From Paenibacillus sinopodophylli (lineage in GTDB: Bacteria; Bacillota; Bacilli; Paenibacillales; Paenibacillaceae): 64,000 nt of DNA. This document shows positions 18,508 through 26,662 of this stretch, piece after piece; the first letter of the stretch is position 1; the number at the start of each line of letters is the position of its first letter. The notes under the pieces were generated by a model. It saw only the letters and a program-made list of their open reading frames with translations, made no database searches and was not told the DNA's origin. The stretch is from NCBI RefSeq assembly GCF_005930355.1, contig NZ_VDBO01000007.1:1-64000 (forward strand), read 5' to 3'. The position numbers and the translations under genes are program-made.

Positions 18508-18966
18508 ATGAAGATCGTCAAAGAATTTAAAGAATTTGCAATGAAGGGCAATGTCATCGACCTTGCAGTCGGGGTCATTATCGGCGGAGCTTTCGGCAAA
18601 ATCGTCACATCGCTCGTCAACGATATTATTATGCCGCCGATTGGTAGAATTTTAGGAGAAGTGGATTTCAAAGATTTGAAGCTTTACCTTGTCAATACAA
18701 ACGGAATGACAGACGAGAAGATCGCTGCCGCTCCAGCTATCGCTTATGGACAATTCATTAACGTGATGCTCGACTTTGTTATCGTTGCATTCTGTATTTT
18801 CATGCTGGTCAAAGTCATTAACGTACTTCGCCGCAACGAGAAGAAGGACGCTGCGCCAGTGGAAGTAACCGAGAAGGACTGCCCGTACTGTTTGTCCAAG
18901 GTTCCTGTAAAAGCTACTCGCTGCAAGCACTGCACGTCTCAGCTTGAGGCTGCTGCTCATGGCTGA
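18508..18966 (+). CDS. mscL: Large-conductance mechanosensitive channel, zinc-ribbon tail
   Basis: A 152-residue MscL, the pentameric membrane valve opened by hypo-osmotic shock. The pore helix region is [34 protein letters not shown] (residues 14-47) and the second helix [20 protein letters not shown] (about 87-106). After a charged stretch the tail adds DCPYC-x9-RCKHC, a two-CxxC zinc-ribbon-like end absent from E. coli MscL. AGGAGGAACAG precedes the ATG at 18508, ruling out a longer start. Its last 8 bases overlap the NUDIX gene start, so the two are coupled. Confidence 0.95.
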   Translation: MKIVKEFKEFAMKGNVIDLAVGVIIGGAFGKIVTSLVNDIIMPPIGRILGEVDFKDLKLYLVNTNGMTDEKIAAAPAIAYGQFINVMLDFVIVAFCIFMLVKVINVLRRNEKKDAAPVEVTEKDCPYCLSKVPVKATRCKHCTSQLEAAAHG

Positions 18967-19594
18967 TGAGCTGTTCGACATCTATGACGAGCAGCTTCGG
19001 CCGCTTGGCACAGCGACGCGTGCGGAGACGCATGCTCGCGGCTATTGGCATCGCACGTTCCACTGCTGGCTGACTCGCCGCGAAGGCGACCGCCGATTCG
19101 CGCGGTTCCAGCTGCGGCAGGCCAGCAAGGATACCAATCCCGGCTGCTATGATACTACCGCTGCCGGCCATCTTGCCGCTGGCGAGACGATTCGTGAAGC
19201 CATGCGAGAGCTTGAGGAAGAGCTTGGCATAACAGCATCGTTCGAGCAGCTCATTCCGCTGGGACAAATTCGCGAGGATGCCAGCGGTGAAGTACACGGC
19301 AAGCCGTTCATCGACCGGGAGGTCAGCGACGTCTTCGGCCTCGTATGCGAGGTGCCTTTGACGGAGCTGAAGCTCCAGCAAGAAGAAGTGGCTGGTGTTT
19401 ACGAGGCAGATCTTGATGAGTTGATCGCATTGTTTGAAGGCTCTTTATCTGAGACTGCAGCTCACGGCGTTGAGGTCGCCGAATCTGGCGCTCCAATGAC
19501 TGTGGTGCGGCGCTCTGTGCGGGCGGATCAATTCGTCCCTCGCGACTTCGCTTATTACGTGAACGTACTGCAGGCACTCCGTGGTTGTACGTAA
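18959..19594 (+). CDS. NUDIX hydrolase
   Basis: The 211-residue protein begins like the Idi/YfcD-type NUDIX proteins ([33 protein letters not shown]). The NUDIX box is [22 protein letters not shown] (about 66-87), a complete G-x5-E-x7-R-E-x2-E-E-x-G-I. It should hydrolyse a nucleoside-diphosphate-linked substrate; which one cannot be said. The ATG at 18959 lies inside the last codons of mscL, 8 bases overlapping. Its 3' 272 bases are overlapped on the other strand by the tyrosinase-like gene. Confidence 0.9.
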   Translation: MADELFDIYDEQLRPLGTATRAETHARGYWHRTFHCWLTRREGDRRFARFQLRQASKDTNPGCYDTTAAGHLAAGETIREAMRELEEELGITASFEQLIPLGQIREDASGEVHGKPFIDREVSDVFGLVCEVPLTELKLQQEEVAGVYEADLDELIALFEGSLSETAAHGVEVAESGAPMTVVRRSVRADQFVPRDFAYYVNVLQALRGCT

Positions 19595-20096
19595 TCCGTT
19601 TCTCGCTTAGGCCGGAATGTCCGCGAATACCCCACGCCCGCTCCCAATTGGTATACCATTGATCAATCAAACCGTGAATATGATAAAATTCCGTATGACG
19701 CGGGGCGAGGTCGAAATCATTCAGTTCAGGCTGATTGAAGAGACGCGCCCCCATTTCATGAAAACAGCCATGAAGGTTAGTCTCAATAAAACTCCCCAGC
19801 TCATCCAGCGTTGCAAAAGACCGCGGGTTAAATTGTACCCTCTGCTCAGCCCTTGCATCATAGCAGGGAGAACGGCGAATACCCTCCGGAACCTCGTTCC
19901 ACGCAGCAATCCATCTCCTGTCATAACCCCTTGCATCATGCCAGCTGTAGACACGGTTAATATAATCCCGATGAAAACGCAGGAATCGCTCGCCGTATCC
20001 TGGCGGCGGCACCGTTCCCGGCACCAAATGATACGTATGATGCCAAATTCGATGCTCATCTAACAGCGCTTGTGGGAAATTAGGAATTTGCGGCAT
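19323..20096 (-). CDS. Tyrosinase-like copper protein with antisense-encoded tail
   Basis: The first ~157 residues look like a compact tyrosinase/hemocyanin-type dicopper domain: EHRIWHHTYH and FLRFHRDYINRVYSWHD for the first site; LHGCFHEMGA and HTEFYHIHGLIDQWYTNWE for the second, the latter close to the CuB helix of tyrosinases. AAGGAGGGG precedes the ATG. Residues 168-257 are encoded antisense to the NUDIX gene, are rich in Arg, Gln and Ser, and resemble no domain. The natural end may lie near 19600, with a lost stop, or the tail may be a genuine overlap. The spore-coat location suggested by its neighbours is speculation. Confidence 0.65.
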   Translation of the reverse strand: MPQIPNFPQALLDEHRIWHHTYHLVPGTVPPPGYGERFLRFHRDYINRVYSWHDARGYDRRWIAAWNEVPEGIRRSPCYDARAEQRVQFNPRSFATLDELGSFIETNLHGCFHEMGARLFNQPELNDFDLAPRHTEFYHIHGLIDQWYTNWERAWGIRGHSGLSEKRITYNHGVPAVRSRNKRSREGRIDPPAQSAAPQSLERQIRRPQRRELQSQIKSLQTMRSTHQDLPRKHQPLLLAGASAPSKAPRIRGRRRR

Positions 20097-20196
20097 CTTG
20101 CTCCCCTCCTTACAGGCTAGTTCGTTTGCTATGCATTAACTCCTCTATTCTATGCCATCAAGGCTGACCCAGTGATTTTCATCCCTCCACCATCGC

Positions 20197-20228
20197 AAAA
20201 AAAGGACTGCCCATAGCTAAGGGCAGCC
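20197..20228 (-). terminator. Terminator of the Cys-rich protein gene
   Basis: On the minus strand CTGCCC pairs with GGGCAG across an 8-base loop, with weaker flanking pairs, followed by TCCTTTTTTT. Confidence 0.8.
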
Positions 20229-20254
20229 ATTAACTTCGATTTTAACTTCGACGA

Positions 20255-20704
20255 TTAGAACCACGTATTGCGGCGGCATTCATTTTGAACTCTTTTCACA
20301 CAAATATCAAACGACACGGATACATCATGATTTCTGCCGAAGGAGCAGCAAATTCTTACACAGTCTTTTTCATGCGTACAGAAGAAATTAACGACGCGGC
20401 AATGACAATCAAGCAAGCATTGAATAGCTCTGGCGTCACGGCAACGGATTGCTCTAACAAATTTCGCTGCTGTTTGCTCGTCTTTCAATTGCTTGAAGAA
20501 ATCGCTCAGCTCGCTGCCAGCAACTTGCATAGCTTCGACTGCGGGTTCAGTACGGCGCTTGCAGCCGCAGCTCTTGTGTTGATCCTTGCACTTGCAGCTT
20601 TTGTGTTGGTCTTTGCAATTGCAGCTAGTTGATATATGGGCACGGGTAGTGGATTTGCGAGTGGATTTGACATTGCGGACTTTTACGTTTAATTTGGCGG
20701 ACAT
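20255..20704 (-). CDS. Cys/Lys-rich protein, probable spore coat component
   Basis: The 149-residue basic protein carries a near-perfect tandem repeat, CNCKDQHKS/CKCKDQHKS/CGCK (about residues 28-49), in a Cys-rich N-terminal tail. A C-terminal domain (60-149) holds more cysteines (LLDCHCRVVNFFCTHEKDCVRICC). The C-terminal part recalls the CotY/CotZ type of Cys-rich coat proteins, but that likeness is weak. AGGGGGGATAG precedes the ATG. It lies divergently from another low-complexity protein and near Mn catalase, a typical spore-surface neighbourhood. Confidence 0.65.
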   Translation of the reverse strand: MSAKLNVKVRNVKSTRKSTTRAHISTSCNCKDQHKSCKCKDQHKSCGCKRRTEPAVEAMQVAGSELSDFFKQLKDEQTAAKFVRAIRCRDARAIQCLLDCHCRVVNFFCTHEKDCVRICCSFGRNHDVSVSFDICVKRVQNECRRNTWF

Positions 20705-20871
20705 TTCTATCCCCCCTTCCTCTCGAACTTACTCTATTCTATGCAAGTTTGAGAGAAAGGTATGGACGAGTGATCCATGACAATCGCGGGGATACTCCTT
20801 CGCAATTGTTGTATGACCAGCGTCCCTGCCGCATACCTATATGACATACCATTCGAATGGAGGTCATTGGC

Positions 20872-21468
20872 TTGGCGGAAAACATGACGAATATGGGCAA
20901 CATCGGCAATATGGGCAATACGGGGAACCTGCCGAACTTAGGCGGTGCAGGCAGCATGCCTAATATGAACAACATGCCGAACATGCATAATATGCACAAT
21001 GTCGGAGGCGCTGGCAGTATGCCGAACACGGGAAATATGTCTCATGTAGGAAGCATGGGGAGTATGCCGAACATGCCCAACACAGGCGGTGTTGGCAATA
21101 TGGTGAATATGGGTCATATGCCCAGCACAGGCGGCGCTGGCAGTATGCCCAATATGGGTCATATGGGCAGTATGGGCGCTATGGAGAACACCTCTCCGGT
21201 TCTCTATCAGGCGGAGCCGAAGCATACGGAGATGGTTATGCAGGTAAGGGATCGCGTCATGGGCATGTGCGGCGGCCATATGCATAAATACGTCCGGGTT
21301 CAGACAATCGATGGACATATCTACGAAGGTATGCTCATGCACATGGATCACTGTATTCTATATTTGCAATGCACGATGCGAGACCCTCGCGCTTTCATGA
21401 ATCCATACAATGCGGTGCTCCCACTCGTATTATACGAGCTGCTAGTCATCACCTTGCTGAACAACTAG
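20872..21468 (+). CDS. Met/Asn/Gly-repeat protein with C-terminal Sm-like domain
   Basis: Residues 1-105 are a low-complexity repeat of units such as N-M-G-N, M-P-N-M and GGAGSMPN, with Met at about every third position. The C-terminal ~85 residues form a compact domain (HKYVRVQTIDGHIYEGMLMHMDHCILYLQC) that looks like a small Sm/SH3-type barrel, known from Firmicute spore proteins. The TTG at 20872 is chosen since TGGAGGT lies 8 bases before it; the ATG at 20857 would overlap that site. Met-rich tails can bind Cu(I), but here this is speculation. Confidence 0.65.
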   Translation: MAENMTNMGNIGNMGNTGNLPNLGGAGSMPNMNNMPNMHNMHNVGGAGSMPNTGNMSHVGSMGSMPNMPNTGGVGNMVNMGHMPSTGGAGSMPNMGHMGSMGAMENTSPVLYQAEPKHTEMVMQVRDRVMGMCGGHMHKYVRVQTIDGHIYEGMLMHMDHCILYLQCTMRDPRAFMNPYNAVLPLVLYELLVITLLNN

Positions 21469-21596
21469 GCCGATGTATAGCTCGAAAGATTCGACAATGA
21501 GTTGTCCTATCCTGTCACTTAGACGGTCTATGTGCGCGCAAGCATTCATACATTAATATAGACAGAATGGCCAATGAAAAGAGGTGAGCACCCCCC

Positions 21597-22493
21597 GTGA
21601 TTGAACGATTTAATAAGCTTCAGGTCGAATTGCCCCCCTCTCCATACGCGGATGCCAACGCCGCTGCTGCGGTACAAGAGCTTCTTGGAGGAAAGTTTGG
21701 AGAAATGTCTACATTAAATAATTACATGTACCAGTCCTTTAATTTCCGTGAGAAAAAGAAGCTCAAACCGTTCTATGATCTTGTATCAAGTATAACGGCC
21801 GAGGAGTTCGGTCACGTTGAGCTGGTGTCTACCGCTATCAACATGGTGCTTACGGGCACTACAAGCCCCGGCGATCCTAACTCGGCACCACTGAAGCCAG
21901 GAATAGATAAACGCAACAGCTATTTCTTTATCAAAACAGCACAAACCTCCCTGCCTGGCGATTCGATGGGCCGCGCTTGGACGGGAGATAACGTGTTCAG
22001 CAGTGGAAACTTAGTGCTTGACCTGCTGCATAACTTCTTCTTGGAATGCGGAGCGCGTACACATAAAATGCGTGTTTATGAGATGACAGACCATCCTACT
22101 GCACGGGCCATGATTGGTTATTTGCTTGTCCGAGGCGGCGTTCACGTGCTGGCTTATGCCAAAGCGCTCGAAATCGCAACCGGCGTTGACGTGAAGCAGC
22201 TCATTCCCATTCCAGACCTTAGCAATAACCGATTCGAGACTGCCCGCAAATACGAAGCGATGGGGCTCGGCAACAAACTATATACGTTCAGCCAAAATGA
22301 CTACAAAGATATCGTTCTGATTTGGAATGGTCAGAACCCGCTGACCGGAGCTCCGCTCGAGGTTATACAGGGTGCTCCACAAGGTGCCCCAATGCCTGAT
22401 TTGAGCGAACTGCCTGAGGAGTTTGCACCTGGCATCTCACAAGAGGACTTCCTTCAGATTGCACGTCGTCTGCAGAAAAACGCTGGTCTTTAG
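21597..22493 (+). CDS. Manganese catalase
   Basis: A 298-residue ferritin-like di-manganese catalase that splits hydrogen peroxide. Ligands are visible in two helix pairs: Glu36 in GKFGEMSTLNNYMYQSF, then E70-x2-H73 in TAEEFGHVELVS; and, in the second pair, Glu in FFLECGARTH with His in VRGGVHVLAYAKALE. The start is a GTG after AAGAGGTGAG. Homologues in Bacillus (YjqC, YdbD, CotJC) occur in spore coats, consistent with its neighbours. Standalone gene. Confidence 0.94.
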   Translation: MIERFNKLQVELPPSPYADANAAAAVQELLGGKFGEMSTLNNYMYQSFNFREKKKLKPFYDLVSSITAEEFGHVELVSTAINMVLTGTTSPGDPNSAPLKPGIDKRNSYFFIKTAQTSLPGDSMGRAWTGDNVFSSGNLVLDLLHNFFLECGARTHKMRVYEMTDHPTARAMIGYLLVRGGVHVLAYAKALEIATGVDVKQLIPIPDLSNNRFETARKYEAMGLGNKLYTFSQNDYKDIVLIWNGQNPLTGAPLEVIQGAPQGAPMPDLSELPEEFAPGISQEDFLQIARRLQKNAGL

Positions 22494-22542
22494 CGCCTGA
22501 TTAAGCGGCGTAACTACTAGCTTCAGCACAAATACCCTTTCG

Positions 22543-22579
22543 AGACCTCCTCATTCGCGTGATCGCGGCTTGGAGGTCT
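22543..22579. terminator. Hairpin after Mn catalase
   Basis: AGACCTCC (22543-22550) pairs with GGAGGTCT (22572-22579), with an inner CGCG/CGCG pair. Only a short TTCCT follows, so termination is likely but not certain. Confidence 0.45.
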
Positions 22580-22647
22580 TCCTGCTCCTATCCTCTCCTC
22601 ATCCTTATGCTATACTGGATGAAAGTCGAGAGAATGAAGGTGCATAG

Positions 22648-23310
22648 ATGCAATTTCTGGCCATGCTTACGATGCTTATTGATCATATCGGCCTATTATG
22701 GTTTCCTGAGAACGCTGTATGGAGAATCGTGGGGCGGCTTGCACTTCCGTTTTATGCCTTCACCATGGTTTTGGGATATTTTCGAACCCGCGATGTGAAT
22801 CGCTATTTACGAAGGGTGGCATGGATTGCTGTATTATCCCAGTTGCCTTACCAATTTGCCTTTCAACGGCTGGAGGTCAATACCGTAGGGTCCTTATTCG
22901 TATGCCTTCTGCTGTTAAGACTGCTTGACAAGTGGAAAGGCAAACCTGTTCTACAGGCACTGACAGCAATATGCTTCGCAGGTGTATTGGAAGCTTTCCC
23001 TTTCAGCTATGGTGCATATATCGTAATGCTCGTGCTTATTTATCGCTATGCTCAACTACAATGGTTTACCTTGTTTCACTTCTCCTTGAACGTGGTAAGC
23101 TTTTTTATAAAAGGTTGGTTCATTCAAGCCTTTAGCCTGTTCGCTACCGTTCTGATTGTTTTTGTGCCTGATTTCATACGCGGCGCGGACAAAATCAAGG
23201 TACCCCGCCTCGTTTGGCGAAGCTTCTACCCGCTCCAGCTTGCACTGCTGGCGATCATCTACCATATAACCAGCAATCAGACCTTTAATGATCTCTTTCG
23301 CTCACTATGA
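22648..23310 (+). CDS. TraX family membrane protein
   Basis: The 220-residue polytopic protein starts MQFLAMLTMLIDHIGLLWFPE, the TraX signature (x-x-A-x-x-x-M-L-x-D-H). It continues with WRIVGRLALPFYAFTMVLGYFRTRDVNRYLRRV and about seven membrane helices. TraX-type proteins are predicted membrane acyltransferases; in F plasmid TraX acetylates pilin. The chromosomal Firmicute members have no established substrate. No conjugation genes are nearby. The start is the first in-frame ATG after AAGGTG. Confidence 0.9.
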   Translation: MQFLAMLTMLIDHIGLLWFPENAVWRIVGRLALPFYAFTMVLGYFRTRDVNRYLRRVAWIAVLSQLPYQFAFQRLEVNTVGSLFVCLLLLRLLDKWKGKPVLQALTAICFAGVLEAFPFSYGAYIVMLVLIYRYAQLQWFTLFHFSLNVVSFFIKGWFIQAFSLFATVLIVFVPDFIRGADKIKVPRLVWRSFYPLQLALLAIIYHITSNQTFNDLFRSL

Positions 23311-23643
23311 AGTTCGTGCGCTTTATTCCGGCAATTCCAGAAGCAGCCGAAGCTCCTACTCGCGTTGTTCAACCGTAGCAAAGCAGGTTCGGCTCCTCTG
23401 AAGCAGCCTGCCCACGAACATCTGCACGAGAGCTGTACGCACAAGCTCTTCCTGCCGGCTGCATTCCGCCTGTCCTTCATCATATTCATAACCTGCGTGT
23501 ATCATGAATAGAAAAAACTGCCCCAGCCCTTTATCGTTTGCATATATTTGAAAACTACCATCGAACAGCTGCTCCCCTCAATAAAACGAGCCAATACGCC
23601 GCTTTACAAATTTCGACAAACTCAATTAGGGGGGGCCTGTTTT
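23311..23643. other. Intergenic, no gene seen
   Basis: About 330 bases without a supported gene. An open minus-strand frame here has no ribosome site and a composition unlike a protein. The right end holds the TTAGGGGGGG ribosome site of the next small gene. Confidence 0.4.
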
Positions 23644-23811
23644 ATGCTCAAGTATTTGCTGAAACGGTTGATGTATGCACTCATGGGACGCAAGCAACAT
23701 CGTCGTCGCCATTACAGCAACAGCTATAACAACGGGCATTACCGCCCACAAAGCCGCTCTCGCCGAGGTTATCGCTATTATACAAAGAAGCGCAGCAGCT
23801 ATTCCAGCTAA
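23644..23811 (+). CDS. Small basic Tyr/Arg-rich protein
   Basis: A 55-residue protein, MLKYLLKRLMYALMGRKQ followed by an Arg/Tyr/Ser/His-rich tail (HRRRHYSNSYNNGHYR...YYTKKRSSYSS). The N-terminus is an amphipathic basic helix. The ATG follows TTAGGGGGGG at a suitable distance; a longer in-frame reading lacks a site. Composition resembles small coat or spore-core proteins. No family recognised. Confidence 0.6.
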   Translation: MLKYLLKRLMYALMGRKQHRRRHYSNSYNNGHYRPQSRSRRGYRYYTKKRSSYSS

Positions 23812-23938
23812 AAACGCGATTAATGTCGAAAGTGTTAGGAAATTGTAAGTAAAATAAACAAAATCCTGACCACCTTTTCATAAGAGGCTAAAAGGTTTAC
23901 GTTAGAATGGGGGAAATGAATCGGAGGTGTAATAGGAA

Positions 23939-24157
23939 ATGATGAAAATCGTTACCTTCAAAAGTCGTTCCGTCCCTGTTTACTACCCTAACGAACAATC
24001 AGCATCCTTAGAACTGCTTAATCATAAATTGTACGAATTGGAATTGGATTTTGATTTCCGCAAAAAATGGAGAAGAATTAAATCGGTAGAAATGGTGCGC
24101 GATGTCGCTATTTTCCAATATAATGACGGAACTAAGCTTTACCTGGAAGTATGTTAA
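23939..24157 (+). CDS. Small protein of unknown function
   Basis: A 72-residue mixed alpha/beta protein (VTFKSRSVPVYYPNEQSASLELLNHKLYEL ... FQYNDGTKLYLEV) with a good ribosome site, GGAGGTG, upstream of tandem ATGs and a strong terminator downstream, so it is very probably expressed. The strand-rich ends with a central helix suggest a small single domain. No known family recognised. Confidence 0.7.
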   Translation: MMKIVTFKSRSVPVYYPNEQSASLELLNHKLYELELDFDFRKKWRRIKSVEMVRDVAIFQYNDGTKLYLEVC

Positions 24158-24167
24158 AGCTCACGAG

Positions 24168-24215
24168 AAAAAAGACCTGATGGCACACTTCAATGTGCTC
24201 CTTCAGGTCTTTTTT
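24168..24215 (+). terminator. Terminator of the 72-residue protein gene
   Basis: AAAAAAGACCTGA (24168-24180) pairs with TCAGGTCTTTTTT (24203-24215), with an inner GCACA/TGTGC stem. Confidence 0.92.
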
Positions 24216-24257
24216 GTCTTTAGAATGTATAGCCTGGGATATGCTTTCCTATACTTC

Positions 24258-24287
24258 AAAAAAAAACCTGCAGCACATGGCTGCAGG
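24258..24287 (-). terminator. Terminator of the EAL protein gene
   Basis: A perfect 8-bp stem, CCTGCAGC (24267-24274) with GCTGCAGG (24280-24287), is followed on the minus strand by nine Ts. Confidence 0.93.
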
Positions 24288-24331
24288 GACAAGCTGATTT
24301 TCGCTTTCTTTAGCTGTATCTCAGCGATTTA

Positions 24332-25660
24332 CTATGCGCGGCGAATCATGGATAAATCAAGCATATCCGGAGCCTGCGGCTTTCCGAGCAGAAACCCCTG
24401 AACACTGTTGCAATTCCACTCGCAGAGCAGATCATATTGCTCCTTGTACTCAACACCTTCTGCTATAACCTCTAATCCTAGCTTATGAGCAAGCTTTATA
24501 ATGCTTTCCACAATAATCCGTTCCGCACTCTGAAGATCGATTTTCTTAATAAATGATTTATCTATCTTCAAGCATTGCACAGGCAAATGCTTCAGATTAA
24601 CGAGAGAAGAGAAGCCCGTTCCGAAATCATCCAGGACGATCCCAACGCCTTTCGCTCTGAGCCAGCTAAGTGACGTCATAGCCGCATCTGAATGATAGAT
24701 CAAATCGTTTTCTTTAATTTCAAGCTCCAAATGAGAAGGGGCTAAACCATGCTCCTTCAATACGTGCAGCACCGTCTGGGAGAACGAGGAGTCTCGCAGC
24801 TGCTGCGCAGACACGTTAATCGACATCATTAAATTGCATAACCCGTATTTGCTCATACCAGCCAACATTCTACAAGACTCACGAAGCACCAACTCTCCAA
24901 TCGGTACAATGAGTCCATTATGCTCTGCTATAGGAATGAATTCAGTAGGAGAGATCTCGCCCAGCTCTGGATGGCTCCAGCGGATGAGCGCTTCAAAGCC
25001 TCTCAGCTTGCCGTCAGACATCCGATAAATAGGCTGATAGCTTAGTCGGAACTGCCGCAGGTATAAAGCCGGCCTCAGTGCCGTCTCGATATCGATACGT
25101 CTATTCAACTTAATCGTATCCTCTGTATTGTAGAATCTCGCTCGATTCCCGCCTTCTTCCTTAGATTGATGTAAGGCTGATTCCGCTCGACAGAAGAGTT
25201 GTTCGCTTGTCCGTCCATCCTGCGGGAACAACGTCGCTCCGATGCTTGAAGTTAAGTACATCTCCGTTCCATCTACATCAATTGGCCGTTCCACCGCATT
25301 CTTAATGGCCTCCACAGCCTGAATGCTGTGGCTCTCGTCATTCTCGACCGGCATAGCGACTAAAAAACGGTTTCCACCGACCCTACTTACACTCGTTGCA
25401 ACCATTCTCGCTTCCGCCAAACGTTTTCCTAACATATACAACAACTGATTACCAAACTCCGTCCCTTTGGTTTCATTCACCCGATAGAAGCGATCGATGT
25501 CAACCATCGCTACTACCATTCGCTTACCTGCCGCACGTACAACATTTACCGCCACTTCGAGTTGTGCAAAAACTTCCTTGCGGCAAGGTAAACCGGTTAA
25601 CGCATCCATTATTTTGAACCACCGTCCCAATCCTTTAGTTAAGCTCATTCTCCCATACAA
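24332..25660 (-). CDS. GGDEF-EAL protein with degenerate GGDEF, probable c-di-GMP phosphodiesterase
   Basis: A 442-residue soluble protein. The GGDEF domain (about 15-175, starting MDALTGLP) has GGNRF in place of GGDEF and no RxxD inhibitory site, so cyclase activity is unlikely. The EAL domain (about 185-440) is intact: GFEALIRWSHPELG, MSINVSAQQLRDS, ELEIKEND, VLDDFGTGFSS, KIDKSFI and EVIAEGVE. It should hydrolyse c-di-GMP, perhaps with the GGDEF domain binding GTP as a switch. The start is uncertain: candidates are the TTG at 25660, the ATG at 25645 and the ATG at 25609, which directly begins the GGDEF fold. No membrane segment. Confidence 0.9.
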   Translation of the reverse strand: MYGRMSLTKGLGRWFKIMDALTGLPCRKEVFAQLEVAVNVVRAAGKRMVVAMVDIDRFYRVNETKGTEFGNQLLYMLGKRLAEARMVATSVSRVGGNRFLVAMPVENDESHSIQAVEAIKNAVERPIDVDGTEMYLTSSIGATLFPQDGRTSEQLFCRAESALHQSKEEGGNRARFYNTEDTIKLNRRIDIETALRPALYLRQFRLSYQPIYRMSDGKLRGFEALIRWSHPELGEISPTEFIPIAEHNGLIVPIGELVLRESCRMLAGMSKYGLCNLMMSINVSAQQLRDSSFSQTVLHVLKEHGLAPSHLELEIKENDLIYHSDAAMTSLSWLRAKGVGIVLDDFGTGFSSLVNLKHLPVQCLKIDKSFIKKIDLQSAERIIVESIIKLAHKLGLEVIAEGVEYKEQYDLLCEWNCNSVQGFLLGKPQAPDMLDLSMIRRA

Positions 25661-25781
25661 ACATTAGAAAAATTAAAGAGCTACATTTAGAAGATTGTTA
25701 GATATTTTAATATTGTTCCAGATTCTCCTTACAATTGGGAAATGAGAGCTGCTTCAGTCTCTAAAAATCTTGATTTTCATG

Positions 25782-25819
25782 AAAAAAAAGAACGACTTCG
25801 CCGCCGCGATGTCGTTCTT
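25782..25819 (-). terminator. Terminator of the response regulator gene
   Basis: AAGAACGAC pairs with GTCGTTCTT around a CGCGGCGG-rich loop. The minus strand ends in TTTTTTTTC. Confidence 0.92.
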
Positions 25820-25831
25820 GAGTGTAAGACG

Positions 25832-26560
25832 TTAGCCTTTGCTCATACTCGTATGCTGAGCTGTATACTTGTAACCAAATCCCCAAACCGTGCGAATGAG
25901 ACGAGGCTCCTTCGGGTTCTGTTCAATCTTCTTCCGAAGATTAACAATATGTACGTCGATGGCACGGTCTGTCACGAAGGAATCAAACCCGCGAATCGTG
26001 TTTATAAGTTCTTCCCTGCTGAACACCTTGCCTGGATAAGCAAGAAACAGCTTCATTAGCTCATATTCCGAGAATGTCGTCTCGACAAGCTGACCACGCA
26101 CAAGCAGCAGCCTTCTCTCGAAATCCAGCTGAATCGGATCACCATCATCCTTAACTTCAGCCGCAGCAGCGAACTGCTGAACCGTCTCTGTCTGCACCGA
26201 ATTCGAACGACGAATAAGCGCCTCAACTCGAGCTGTCATCTCATGCATACTGAATGGCTTGCACATGTAATCATCGGCTCCGGCCTTCAAGGCCTGAACC
26301 CGTTCAGACACTTCACTCTTCATCGACAAAATCATAATCGGTACGTTAGAACGTTTCCTAATGAGTGTACAAACCTCCATGCCGTCTAAATCGGGAAGAA
26401 TTAAATCGAGCAATACCAAATCAGGTACAAACTCAGACGTTAGCTTCAGTCCTTCGTCTGCTCTGTAGGCTTGCATGACGGAATAGCCTTCTTCTGATAA
26501 ATACATAGACAGCATATCACTCATCATGACGTCATCTTCAATAACTAGAACTTTATACAT
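25832..26560 (-). CDS. OmpR-family response regulator
   Basis: A 242-residue regulator with a receiver domain (1-118: VIEDDVMMSDML, phospho-Asp in VLLDLILPDLDG, Lys in DDYMCKPFS) and a C-terminal winged helix (about 145-240: FSEYELMKLFLAYPGKVFSREELI, VTDRAIDVHIVNLRKKIE, IRTVWGFGYK). The ATG at 26560 follows AAGGGTGA better than the GTG three codons earlier. It lies about 100 bases downstream of the hybrid kinase on the same strand and is probably its partner. Confidence 0.93.
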   Translation of the reverse strand: MYKVLVIEDDVMMSDMLSMYLSEEGYSVMQAYRADEGLKLTSEFVPDLVLLDLILPDLDGMEVCTLIRKRSNVPIMILSMKSEVSERVQALKAGADDYMCKPFSMHEMTARVEALIRRSNSVQTETVQQFAAAAEVKDDGDPIQLDFERRLLLVRGQLVETTFSEYELMKLFLAYPGKVFSREELINTIRGFDSFVTDRAIDVHIVNLRKKIEQNPKEPRLIRTVWGFGYKYTAQHTSMSKG

Positions 26561-26662
26561 TGTCGTCACCCTTTTTGAGGATAGGAGATTTCTGTCGAAT
26601 ATTTATTGTATCTCTACTATACAATACCGACATTAAAGCGACAACAACTTGTTAGAAAATTG

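Noticed and set aside
20938-21351. His-rich open frame antisense to the Met/Asn/Gly-repeat protein
   Set aside because: It is the complement of the ATG-rich repeat, which gives CAT (His) codons on the other strand.
23277-23489. 70-residue minus-strand frame between TraX and the small basic protein
   Set aside because: No ribosome site, overlaps the TraX 3' end and has no protein-like pattern.
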